A DNA stretch of 64,000 nucleotides, taken from NCBI GenBank assembly GCA_036365145.1, contig JAEOAD010002183.1, positions 4,241,501-4,305,500 of the forward strand, written 5' to 3'. Shown piece by piece: positions 49,250 to 63,960 of this stretch. Source of the DNA: Orientallactaga sibirica (taxonomy: Eukaryota > Chordata > Mammalia > Rodentia > Dipodidae). The position numbers and the translations under genes were made by a program. Every line of letters begins with the position of its first letter. Position 1 is the first letter of the stretch. A model generated the notes under the pieces. The model saw nothing but the letters and a program-made list of their open reading frames with translations. It was not told the origin of the DNA and searched no databases.

Positions 49250-51720
49250 GGAACTTCTTCCAAAAAAACTCACACAGTGCATGGAAACTTCTTCCAATAG
49301 ACACAAAGTTTCCAGGGGAACTTCTTCCAACAGAAAAACACTGTGCATGGGAATTTCTTCCAACTGACACACAGTATCCATGGGAACTTCTTTCAATAGA
49401 CACACCCTATCCATGGGACCTTCTTCCAACAGACACACAGTATCCATGAGAACTTCCTCTAACAGACGCATAGTATCCATGGGAACTTCTCCCAACAGAC
49501 AAACACTATCAATGGGAACTTCTTCCAATCTACACACAGTATCTATGGGAACTTCTTCCAACAGACACACACCATCCATGGGAACTTCTATCAACAGACG
49601 CACAGTATCCATGGGAACTTCTTCCAACAGACACACACTGTGCATGGGAACTTCCCCCAAAAGACACTCACTGTCCATGTGGAACTTCTTCCAAGAAACA
49701 CACACTATTCATGGGAACGTCTTCCAACAGACACACACTATCCATGGAAACTTCTTCCAACCAACACACACTATCCATGGGAACTTCTTCCAATCTACAC
49801 ACAGTATCCATGGGAACTTTATCCAACAGACACAAACTATCCATGTGAACTTCTTCCAACATTCAGACAGTCTCCATGGGAACTTCTTCCAAAAGACACA
49901 CAGTATCCATGAGAACTTCTTCAAACAGACACACACTATCCATCAGACCTTCTTCCAACAGACACGCACTGTCCATGGGAATTTCTTCCAGTAGACACAC
50001 ACTATCCATGGGAACATCTTCCAAAAAACACACACTGTGCATGGGAACTTCTTGCAACAGACACACAGTATCCATGGGAATATCTTCCAACAGAAACACA
50101 CTGTGCATGGGAACTTCTTCCAACAGACACACACTATCCATGGGAACTTCTTCAAATGGGGACACTGTATCCATCGGAACTTCTTCCAATAGACACACAG
50201 TATCCATCGAACTTCACCCAGGAGACACACACTATCCATGGGATCTTCTTCCAACCTACACACAGTATCTATGGGAACTTCTTCCAACAGAAACACACTG
50301 TCCATGGGAACTTCTTCCAACAGACAAACACTGTCCATTGGAACTTCTTCCAACAGACACATCTGTGCATGGGATCTTTTTCCAACAGACACACACTGTC
50401 CATGGGAACTTCTTCCAAACTACACACACTATCCATGGGAACTTCTTCCAACCTACACACACTATCCATGGGAACTTCTTCCAAACTACACACACTATCC
50501 ATGGGAACTTCTTCCAACAGACAAAACTATCCATGGGAACTTCTTCCAACAGACGGATAGTCTCCATGGGAACTTCTTCCAACAGACACACACTGTCCAT
50601 GGGAACTTCTTCCAACAAACACACTGTCTATGGGAACTTCTTCCAACAGACACACACTATACATGGAAATTTTTCCTACAGACACACACTGTCCATGGGC
50701 ACTTCTTCCAACAGACACACACTATCCATGGGAACTTCTTTCAACAGAGACACACTATCTATGGAAACTTCTTCCAACACACGAACACTGTGCATGGGAA
50801 CATCTTCCAACAGACACACAGTATCCATGGGAACTTCTTCCAACAGAAACACACTAATCATGGAAACTTCTTCCAACAGACGCACAGTATCCATGGGAAC
50901 TTCTTCCAACAGACGGACAGTCTCCAAGGGAACTTCTTCCAACAGGCACACAGTGTCCATGGGAACTTCTTCCAATAGACACACACTGTCCATGGGAACT
51001 TCTTCCAAAAAAACTCACACAGTGCATGGGAACTTCTTCCAATAGACACAAAGTTTCCATGGGAACTTCTTCCAACAGAAAAACACTGTGCATAGGAATT
51101 TCTTCCAACTGACACAGTATCCATGGGAACTTCTTTCAATAGACACACCCTATCCATGGGACCTTCTTCCAACAGACACACAGTATCCATGAGAAATTCT
51201 TCCAACAGACGCATAGTATCCATGGGAACTTCTCCCAACAGACAAACATTATCAATGGGAACTTCTTCCAATCTACACACAGTATCTATGGGACCTTCTT
51301 CCAACAGACACACACCATCCATGGGAACTTCTTCCAACAGACGCACAGTATCCATGGGGACTTCTTCCAACAGACACACACTGTGCATGGGAACTTCCCC
51401 AACAGACACTCACTGTCCGTGTGGAACTTCTTCCAACAAACACACACTATTCATGGGAACGTCTTCCAACAGACACACACTATCCATGGGAACTTCTTTC
51501 AACGGACACACACTATCTATGGAAACTTCTTCCAACAGACACACACTGTGCATGGGAACATCTTCCAACAGACACACAGTATCCATGGGAACTGCTTCCA
51601 ACAGAAACACACTATCCATGGAAACTTCTTCCAACCAACACACAGTATCCATGGGAACTTCTTCCAATCTACACACAGTATCCATGGGAACTTTATCCAA
51701 CAGACACAACTATCCATGTG
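49250..51720. repeat. Higher-order block of ~1.75 kb, repeated in the array
   Basis: CACACAGTGC after an AAAAAAACT run is at 49271 and 51016, and about 430 following bases match in order, including CACACCATCCATGG and a GGAACTTCC(C)CCAA unit. A third partial version is at about 53395-53500. Confidence 0.8.
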
Positions 51721-52559
51721 AACTTCCTCCAACATTCAGACAGTCTCCATGGGAACTTCTTCCAACAGACACACAGTATCCATGAGAACTTCTCCAAAGA
51801 GACACACACTATCCATCGTACCTTCTTCCAACAGACACACACTGTCCAGGGGAACTTCTTCCAAAAGACACACACTATCCATGGGAACATCTTCCAAAAA
51901 ACACACACTGTGCATGGGAACTTCTTCCAACAGACACACAGTATCCATGGGAATATCTACCAACAGAAACACACTGGGCATGGGAACTCCTTCCAATCGA
52001 CACACAGTATCCATGGGAACTTCTTCCAAAAGACACACACTATCCATGGGAATGTCTTCCAACAGACACACACTATCCATGGGAACTTCTTTCAACAGAC
52101 ACACACTTTGCACGGGAACATCTTCCAACAGACACACAGTATCCATGGAACTTCTTCTAACAGAAACACACTATCCATGGAAACTTCTTCCAACAGACAC
52201 ACACTATCCATGGGAACTAATTCCAACAGACACACACTGTCCATGGAACTTCCTCCAACAGACACACACTGTCCATGGGAACTTCTTCCAACAGACAAAC
52301 ACTGTCCATTGGAACTTCTTCCAACAGACACATCTGTGCATGGGATCTTTTTCCAACAGACACACACTGTCCATGGGAACTTCTTCCAACAAACACACAC
52401 TGTCCATGGGAACTTCTTCCAACCTACACACACTATCCATGGGAACTTCTTCCAAACTACACACACTATCCATGGGAACTTCTTCCAACAGACAAAACTA
52501 TCCATGGGAACTTCTTCCAACAGACGGATAGTCTCCATGGGAACTTCTTCCAACAGACA

Positions 52560-54400
52560 CACACTGTCCATGGGAACTTCTTCCAACAGAACACACATGG
52601 GAACTTCTTCCAACAGACACACACTGTCCATGGAACTTCTTCCAACAGACACACACTATCCATGGGAACTTCTTCCAACTACACACACATCCATGGAAAT
52701 TTTCCATCCATGGGAACTTCTTCCAACAGACACACACTATCCATGGGAACTTCTTCCAACAGACAACATTCATGGGAACTTCTTCCAACAGACACACAGT
52801 ATCCATGGGAACTTCTTCCAACAGACACACACTATCCATGGAACTTCTTCCAACAGACACACAGTATCCATGGGAACTTCTTCCAACAGACACACAGAAT
52901 CCATGGGAACTTCTTCCAACAGACACACACTGTCCATGGGAACTTCTTCCAACAGAAACACACACTGTCCATGGAAACTTCTTCCAACAGACACACACTA
53001 TCCATGGGAACTTCTTCCAACATGGGACACTGTCCATGGGAACTTCTTCCAACAGACAGACACACATGGGAACTTCTTCCATGTCTTTGGAACTTCTTCC
53101 AACAGACACACACACAGAACTTCTTCCAACAGACACACAAGTATCCATGGGAACTTCTTCCAACAGAACACACACTATCCATGGGAACTTCTTCCAACAG
53201 ACACACACTATCCATGGAACTTCTTCCAACAGACACACAGTATCCATGGGAACTTCTTCCAACAGACACACAGTGTCCATGGGAACTTATTCCAACAGAC
53301 ACAGAGTATCCATGGGAACTTCTTCCAACAGACACACAGTGTCCATGGGAACTTCTTCCAATAGACACACACTGTCCATGGGAACTTCTTCCAAAACTCA
53401 CACAGTGCATGGGAACTTCTTCCAACAGACACAAAGTTTCCATGGGAACTTCTTCCAACAGAAAAACACTGTGCATAGGAATTTCTTCCCAACACACACA
53501 GTATCCATGGGAACTTCTTTCAACAAACACACACTATCCATGGAACTTCTTCCAACAGACACACAGTATCCATGGGAACTTATCCAACAGATGGAAACTT
53601 CTTCCAACAGACACACAGTATCCATGGGAACTTCTTCCAACAGACACACAGTATCCATGGGAACTTCTTCCAACAGACACACAGTATCCATGGGAACTTC
53701 TTCCAACAACACACACTATCCATGGGAACTTCTTCCAGTACACACAGTATCCATGGGAACTTCTTCCAACAGACAAACACTATCCATGGAACTTCTTCCA
53801 ACAGACACACATCCATGGGAACTTCTTCCAACAGACACACACCATCCATGGGAACTTCTTCCAAAGAGACACACAGTATCCATCGGAACTTCTTCCAACA
53901 GACACACACTGTCCATGGGAACTTCTTCCAACAGACACACACTATCCATGGGAACTTCTTCCAAAAACACACACTATCCATGGGAACTTCTTCCAACAGA
54001 CACACACTATCCATGGGAACTTCTTCCAACAGAACACACACTGTCCATGGGAACTTCTTCCAACAGACACACACTATCCATGGGAACTTCTTCCAAAGAC
54101 ACACACTATCCATGGGAACTTCTTCAACAGACACACAGTATCCATCAGAACTTCAAACCTACACACTGTATCCATGGGAACTTTCCAACAGACACACACT
54201 ATCCATGGGAACTTCTTCCAACAGACACACACAGTATCCATGGGAACTTCTTCCAACAGACACACACATCCATTGGAACTTCTTCCAACACACACAGTAT
54301 CCATGGGAACTTCTTTCTATCCATGGGAACATTCATCCAACAGACACAACTATCCATGTGGAACTTCTTCCAACATTCAGACAGTCTCCATGGGAACTTC
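52560..54400. repeat. Indel-rich block of the array
   Basis: Units here are repeatedly shortened or broken: GGGAACTTCTTCCAACTACA, TCCATGGAAATTTTCCATCC, CAACATGGGACACTGTCC, CCATGTCTTTGGAACTTC, AACTTATCCAACAGATGG. One-base losses (CCATGGAACTTC for CCATGGGAACTTC) are also common. Elsewhere in the array most differences are substitutions. Confidence 0.8.
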
Positions 54401-57400
54401 TTCAACAGACACACACTATCCATGGGAACTTCTTCCAACAGACACACACTATCCATGGGAACTTCTTCCAACAGACACACACTATCCATGGGAACTTCTT
54501 CCAACAGAGAAACACTGTCCATGGAAACTTCTTCCAACAGACACACAGTATCCATGGGAATTAATTCCAACAGACACACACTGTCCATGGAAACTTCTTC
54601 CAACAGAAACACACTATCCATGGTGACTAATTCCAACAGACACACACTGTCCATGGGAACTTCTTCCAACAGACACACACTGTCCATTGGAACTTCTTCC
54701 AACAGACACAGGATCCATTGGAACTTCTTCCAAAAGACACACACTATCCATGGGAACTTCTTCCAACCTACACACAGTATCCATGGGAATGTCTTCAAAC
54801 CTACACACACTATCCATGGAAACTTCTTCTCACAGACACAACTATCGATGGGAACTTTTTCCAACAGACAGACTGTCTCCATGGGAACTTCTTCCAACAG
54901 ACACACACTGTACATTGGAAATTCTTCCAACAAACACACAGTATCCATGGGAACTTCTTCCAACCTACACACATTATCCATGAGAACTTCATCCAACAGA
55001 CACAACTATCCATGTGAACTTCTTCCAACATTCAGACAGTCTCCATAGGAACTTCTTCCAACAGACACACAGTATCCATGGGAACTTCTTCAAACAGACA
55101 CACACTATCCATCGGAACTTTTTCCAAAGGCACGCACTGTCCATGGGAACTTCTTCCAATAAACACACACTATCCATGGGAACTTCTTCCAAAAAACACA
55201 CACTGTGCATGGGAACTTCTTCCAACAGACACACAGTATCCATGGGAACTTCTTCCAACAGAAACACACTGTGCATGGGAACTTCTTCAAATCAACACAC
55301 AGTATCCATGGGAACTTCTTCCAACAGAAACACACTGTGCATGGGAACTTCTTCCAATCGACACACAGTATCCATGGGCACTTCTCCCAACAGAAAATCA
55401 CTATCCATGGGAAATTCTTCCAACAGATGCACAGTATCCAAGAGAACTTCTTCCAACAGACACACACTGTGCATGGGAACTTCGCCCAACAGACACTCAC
55501 TGTCCGTGCGGAACTTCTTGCAACAAACACACACACAAACTCTTCCAAAAGACACACACTGTGCATGGGAACTTCTTGCAACAAACACACACTATCCATG
55601 AGAACGTCTTCCAACAGACACACACTATCCATGGAAACTTCTTCCAACCAACACACAGTATCCATGGGAACTTCGTCCAACCTACACACAGTATCCATGG
55701 GAACTTCTTCCAACAGACGGACTTTCTCCATGGGAAATTCTTCCAACAGACACACACTGTCCATGGGAACCTCTTCAAACAGACACACACTATCCATCGG
55801 AACTTCTTCCAACAGACACACACTGTCCATGGGAACTTCTTCCAATAGACACACACTATCCATGGGAACTTCTTCCAACAGACACACACTGTGCATGGAA
55901 CTTCTTCCAACAGACACACATCCATAGGAACTTCTTCCATGGGAACTTCTTCCAACAGAAACACACTGTGCATGGGAATTTCTTCCAATCGAAACACAGT
56001 ATCCATTGAACTTCTCCCAGGAGACACACACTATCCATGGGAACTTCTTCCAACCTACACACAGTATCTATGGAAACTTCTTCCAACAGACACACACTTT
56101 GCATGGGAACATCTTCCAAGAGACACACAGTATCCATGGGAACTTCTTCTAACAGAAACACACTATCCATGGAAACTTCTTCCAACAGACACACACTATC
56201 CATGGGAACTAATTCCAACAGACACACACTGTCCATGGAACTTCCTCCAACAGACACACACTGTCCATGGGAAATTCTTCCAACAGACAAACACTGTCCA
56301 TTGGAACTTCTTCCAACAGACACACACTGTGCATGGGATCTTTTGCCAACAGACACACACTGTCCATGGAACTTCTTCCAACAAACACACACTGTCCATG
56401 GGAACTTCTTCCAACCTACACACACTATCCATGGGAACTTCTTCCAAACTACACACAGTATCCATGGGAACTTCTTCCAACAGACACACACTATCCATGG
56501 GAACTTCTTCCAACAGACACACACTCTCCATGGGAACTTCTTCCAAAAAACACACAATGTGCATGCGAACTTCTTCCAACCGACACACAGTATCCATGGG
56601 AACTTTTTCCAACAGACACACACTATCCATGGGAACTTCTTCCAATCTACACACAGTATCCATGGGAACTTCTTCCAACAGACACACACTATCCATGGGA
56701 ACTTCTTCCAACAGACACACACTATCCATGGGGACTTCTTCCAACAGACACACACTGTCCATGGGAACTTCTTCCAACAGACACACACTATCCATCGGAA
56801 CTTCTTCCAACAGACACACAGTATCCATGGGAACTTCTTCCAACAGACACACACTGTCCATGGGAACTTCTTCCAACAGACACACACTGTCCATGGGAAC
56901 TTCTTCCAACAAACACACACTGTCCATGGGAACTTCTTCCAACAAACACATACTGTCCATAGAAACTTCTTCCAAAAGACACACAGTATCCATAGGAACT
57001 TCGTCAAACAGACACACATTGACCATTGGAACTTCTTCCAACAAACACACAGTATCCATGGAAACTCATTCCAACAGACACACACTGTCCATGTGAACAT
57101 CTTCCAACAGAAACACAGTATCCATAGGAACTATTTCCAAAAGACACAAAGTGTCCATGGGAACTTCTTCCAACCGACACACATGGTCCATGGGAACTTC
57201 TTCCAACAGACACACAGTATCCATGTGAACTTCTTCCAACCAACACACACTGTCCACAGGAACTTCTTCCAACAGACACACAGTATCCATGGAAACTTCT
57301 TCCAACAGACACACTGTACATGGGAACTCCTTCCAACAGACACACACTGACCATGGGAACTCCTCCCAACAGACATACACTGTGCATGGGAACTTCTTCC

Positions 57401-60400
57401 AATCTACACACACACTATCCATGGGAACTTCTTCCAACAGACACACACTATCCATGGGAACTTCTTCTATCCATGGGAACTTCTTCCAACAGACACACAC
57501 TGTCCATGGGAACTTCTTCCAACAGACACACACTGTCCATGGGAACTTCTTCCAACCTACACACAGTATCCATGGTAAATTTTTCCAACAGACACACATT
57601 ATCCATGGGAACTTCCTCCAACCTACACACACTATCCATGTGTACTTCTTCCAACAGACACACACTATCCATGGGAACTTCTTCAAACTCACACAGAGTA
57701 TCCATGGGAACTTCCACCAACAAACACACACTGTCCATGGGGTCTTCTTCCAACAGACACACACTATCCATGGGAACTTCTTCTAACCTACACACAGTAT
57801 CCATGGGAACTTCTTCCAACCTACACACACTATCTATGGGAACTTCTTCCAACAGACACAAATATCCATGGGAACTTCTTCCAACAGACAGACAGTCTCC
57901 ATGGGAACTTCTTCCAATGGACAGACACTGTCCATGGGAACTTCTTCCAACAGACACACACTGTCCCGGGAACTTCTTCCTACAGACACACATTGTCCAT
58001 GGGATCGTCTTCTAATAGACACATACTATCCATGGAAACTTCTTCCAACAGACACACACTGTCCATGGAACTTCTTCCAACAGACACACACTATCCATGG
58101 AACTTCTTCCAACAGACACACACTGTCCATGGAACTCCTTCCAACAGACAGACAATGTCCATGGGAACTTCTTCTAACAAACACACACTGTCCATTGGAA
58201 CTTCTTCCAACAGACACACACTGTGCATGGGAAATTATTCTAACAGACACTCACTGTCCATCAGAAATTCTTCCATCAGACACAATCTGTGTTTGTGAAC
58301 TTCTTCCAACAGACACACACTGTCCATGGGAACTTCTTCCAACAGACACACAATATCCATGGGAACTTCTTCCAACCTACACACATATCCATGGGAACTT
58401 CATCCAACAGACACAACTATCCATGTGAACTTCTTCCAACACAGTCAGTCTCCATGGGAACTTCTTCCAACAGACACACACTGACCATGGGAACTTCTTC
58501 CAATAGACACACACTGTCTATGGGAACTTCTTCCAAAAAACAAACACTGTGCATGGGAAGTTCTTCCAACCGACACACAGTATCCATGGGAACTTCTTCC
58601 AACTGACACACACTATGCATGGGAAATTCTTCCAACAGGCACACAATATCCATCAGAACTTCTTCCAACAGACGCACAGTATCCATGGGAACTTCTCACA
58701 AGAGACACACACTATCCATGGGAAATTCTTCCAACCTACACACAGTATCTCTGGGAACTTCTTCCAACAAACACACACTATCCATGGGGACTTCTTCCAA
58801 CAGACACACAGTATCCATGGGAACTTCTTCCAAGGGACACACACTGTGCATGGGAACTTCTCCCAACAAACACACACTATCCATGGGAACGTCTTCCAAC
58901 AGACACACACTATCCATGGGAACTTCTTCCAACAGACACACAGTATCCATCAGAACTTCTTCAAAATCACACACACTATCCTGAAGACACTATCCATGGG
59001 AACTTCTTCCAACTGACACACACTGTGCATGGGAATTTCTTCCAACAGACACACACTATCCATAAGAACTTCTTCAAATCTACACACAGTATCCATGGGA
59101 ACTTATTGCAACAAACACAACTATCCATGGGAACTTCTTCCAAAAGACACACAGTATCCATGGGAACTTCTTCCAACAGACACACACAGTGCATGGGAAC
59201 TTCTTCCAACAGACACACACTGTCCATGGGAACTTCTTCCAACAGACACACACTGTCCATGGGAACTTCTTCCAATAGACACACAGTATCCATGGGAACT
59301 TCCAACAGACACACACTATCCATGGGAACTTCTGCCAACTGACACACACTGTGCATGGGAATTTCTTCCAACAGACACACACTACCCATAAGAACTTCTT
59401 CCAATCTACACACAGTATCCATGGGAACTTCTTCCAACAGGCACACCCTGTCCATGGGAACTTTTTCCAACAGACACACACTGTCCATGGGAACTTCTTC
59501 CAACAGACACACACTGTCCATGGGAACTTCTTCCAACCAACACAGAGGATCCATGGGAACTTCCAACAGACACACACTATCCATGGGAACTTCTTCCAAC
59601 AGACACACACTGTCCATGGGAAATTCTTCCAACAGACACACACTATCCATGGAAACTTCTTCCAACAGACACACATTATCCATGGGAACTTCTTCCAACC
59701 AACACAGAGTATCCATGGGAACTTCCACCAACAAACACACACTGTCCATGGGATCTTCTTCCAACAGACACACACTATCCATGGGAACTTCTTCCAACCT
59801 AAACACAGTATCCATGGGAACTTCTTCCAACCTACACACACTATCCATGGTAACTTCTTCCAACAGACACACACTATCCATGGGAACTTCTTCCAACAGA
59901 CACACACTGTCCATGGGAACTTCTTCCAACAGACACACACTGTCCATGGGAACTTCTTCCAACAGACACACACTGTCCATGGGAACTTCTTCCAACAGAC
60001 ACACACTGTCCATCGGAAATTCTTCCAACAGACACACAGTCCATCGGAAATTCTTCCACACACTGTTTTGGGAACTTCTTCCAACAGACACACAGTATCC
60101 ATGGGAACTTCTCCCAAGAGACACACACTATCCATGGGAAATTCTTCCAACCTACACACAGTATCTATGGGAACTTCTTCCAACAGACACACACTATCCA
60201 TGGGAACTTCTTCCAACAGACACACAGTATCCATGGGAACTTCTTCCAACAGACACACACTGTGCATGGGAACTTCTCCCAAAGACACACACTGTCCGTG
60301 TGGAACTTCTTCCAACAAACACACACTATCCATGGGAACTTCTTCCAACAGACACACACTGTGCATGGGAACTTCTTCCAACAGACACACAGTATCCATG

Positions 60401-62419
60401 GGAACTTCTTCCAACAGACACACACTATCCATGGGAACTTCTTCCAACAGACACACACTGTCCATGGGAACTTCTTCCAACAGACACACAGTATCCATGG
60501 GAAATTCTTCCAACAGACACACACTATCCATGGAAACTTCTTCCAACAGTCAAAGACTTTCCATGGACATTCTTCCAACAGACACACACTGTCCATGGGA
60601 ACTTCTTCCTACAAAGACACACTGTCCATTGGAATTTCTTCCAACAGACACACACTGTGCATGAGAACTTCTTCCAACAGACACACAGGATCCATGGGAA
60701 AGTCTTCCAACAGACACACACTATCCATGGGAGCTTCTTCCAACAGACACACAGTATCCATGGGAACTTCTTCCAACATACAAACACTATCCATGGGAAC
60801 TTCTTCCCACAGACACAACTATTCATGGGAACTTCTTCCAACAAACAGTCTCCATGGAACTTCTTCCAATGGACACACACTGTCCATGGGAACTTCTTCC
60901 AACAGACACACCCTTTCCATGGGAACTTCTTCCAACAGACACACTGTATCCATGGGAACTTCTTCCAACTGACACACAGTATCATGCGAACATCTACCAA
61001 CAAACACACACTGTCCATTGCATTTTCTTAGAACAGACACAGACTATCCATGGGAACTTCTTCCAACCTACACACAGTATCCAAAGGAAATTATTCCAAC
61101 CTACACACACTGTCCATGGGAACTTCATCCAACAGACACACAGTATCCATGGGAAGTTCTTCCAACTGACACACATTGTCCCTGGGAAATTCTTCCAACA
61201 GACACACATCATCCATGGGAAATTCTCCAAGAGACACACACTGTACATGGGACTCCTCCCAACAGACATACACTGTGCATGGAAACTTCTTCCAACCAAC
61301 ACACAGTATCCATGGGAACTTATTGCAACAAACACACACTATTCATGGGAACTTCTTCCAAAAGACACACAGTATCCATGGGAACTTCTTCCAACAGACA
61401 CACAGTCCATGGGAACTTCTTCCAACAGACACACACTGTCCATGGGAACTTCTTCCAACAGACACACAGTATCCATGGGAACTTCTTCCAACAGACACAC
61501 AGTATCCATGGAAAGTCTTCCAACAGACACACACTATCCATGGAAACTTCTTCCAACCAAAACACACTATCATTGGAAATTCTTCCAACTGACACACATT
61601 GTGCATGGGAATTTCTTCCAAAAGACAAACACTATCCATAAGAACTTCTTCCAATCTACACACAGTATCCATAGGAACTTATTGCAACAGACACACACTA
61701 TCCATGGGAACTTCTTCCAACAGACACACAGTATCCTTTGGAACTTCTTCCACAGGCACACACTGTCCATGCGAACTTTTTCCAACAGACACACACTGTC
61801 CATGGGAACTTCTTCCAACAGACACACACTGTCTGTGTGGAACTTCTTCCAACAGACACACACTATCCATGGGAAGGACTTCCAACAGACACACAGTAAC
61901 CTTTGGAACTTCTTCAAACAGGCACACACTGTCCATGGAAACTTCTTCAACAGACACACACTATCCATGGAAACATCTTCCAACTGACGCACACTATCCA
62001 TGGGAACTTCTCCCAACAGACACACAGTATCCATGGGAACTTCTTCCAACGGACACACACTATCCATGGGAACTTCTTCCAACAGACACACACTGTCCAT
62101 GGGAACTTCTTCCAACAGACACACACTATCCATGGGAACTTCTTCTAACCTACACACACTATCCATGGTAACTTCTTCCAACAGACACACATTATCCATG
62201 GGAACTTCTTCCAACCTACACACACTATCCATGGGTACTTCTTCCAACAGACACACATTATCCATGGGAACTTCTTCCAACCGACACAGAGTATCCATGG
62301 GAACTTCCACCAACAAACACACACTGTCCATGGGATCTTCTTCCAACAGACACACACTATCCATGGGAACTTCTTCCAACCTACACACAGTATCCATGGG
62401 AACTTCTTCCAACCTACAC

Positions 62420-63960
62420 ACAGGATCTATGGGAACTTCTTCCAACAGACACAACTATCCATGGGACCTTCTCCCAACAGACGGACAGTCTCCATGGGAA
62501 CTTCTTCCAATAGACAGACACTGTCCATGGGAACTTCTTCCAACAGACACACACTGTCCATGGGAACTTCTTCCAACAGACACACACTGTCCATGGGAAC
62601 TTCTTCCAACAGACACACACTATCCATGGGAACTTCTTCCAACAGACACACACTGTCCATGGGAACTTCTTCCAACAGACACACACTATCCATGGGAACT
62701 TCTTCCAACAGACACACACTGTCCATGGGAACTTCTTCTAACCTACACACAGTATCCATGGTAACTTCTTCCAACAGACACACATTATCCATGGGAACTT
62801 CTTCCAACCTACACACACTATCCATGGGTACTTCTTCCAACAGACACACATTATCCATGGGAACTTCTTCCAACCAACACACAGTATCCATGGGAACTTC
62901 TTCCAACATACACACACTATCCATGGGATCTTCTTCCAACAGACACACACTATCCATGGGAACTTCTTCCAACCTACACACACTATCCATGGGAACTTCT
63001 TCCAACCTACACACAGGATCTATGGGAACTTCTTCCAACAGACACAACTATCCATGGGACCTTCTTCCAACAGACGGACAGTCTCCATGGGAACTTCTTC
63101 CAATAGACAGACACTGTCCATGGGAACTTCTTCCAACAGACACACACTGTCCATGGGAACTTCTTCCAACAGACACACACTATCCATGGGAACTTCTTCC
63201 AACAGACACACACTATCCATGGGAACTTCTTCCAACAGACACACACTGTCCATGGGAACTTCTTCCAACAGACACACATTATCCATGGGAACTTCCTCCA
63301 ACCTACACACACTATCCATGGGTACTTCTTCCAACAGACACACAGGATCTATGGGAACTTCTTCCAACAGACACAACTATCCATGGGACCTTCTTCCAAC
63401 AGACGGACTGTCTCCATGGGAACATCTTCCAATAGACAGACACTGTCCAATGGAACTTCTTCCAACAGACACACACTATCCATGGTAACTTCTTCCAACA
63501 GACACACACTGTCCATGGGAACTTCTTCTAACCTACACACAGTATCCATTGTAACTTCTTCCAACAGACACACATTATCCATGGGAACTTCCTCCAACCT
63601 ACACACACTATCCATGGGTGCTTCTTCCAACAGACACACACTATCCATGGGAACTTCTTCCAACCTACACACAGTGTGAATGGGAACTTCTTCCAACAGA
63701 CACAACTATCCATGGGACCTTCTTCCAACAGACAGACAGTCTCCATGGGAACTTCTTCCAATAGACACACACTGTCCATGGGAAATTCTTCCAACAGACA
63801 CACACTGTCCATCGGAAATTCTTCCAACAGACACACACTGTCTTTGGGAACTTCTTCCAACAGACACACACTGTCCATGGGAACTTCTTACAACAGACAC
63901 ACAGTATCCAAGGGAACTTCTTCCAACCTACACACAGTATCCATGAGAACTTCATCCAAC
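62420..63960. repeat. Higher-order repeats of 593 and 329 bp at the right end
   Basis: A 32-bp marker unit containing CAGACACAACTATCCATGGG (its ACAACTATCC begins at 62451, 63044, 63373 and 63702) is spaced 593, 329 and 329 bases. These equal 18 x 33 minus 1 and, twice, 10 x 33 minus 1, the lost base being the one missing in the marker. GACCTTCTTCCAACAGAC and TCCAATAGACAGACACTG follow it in most copies. Confidence 0.9.
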
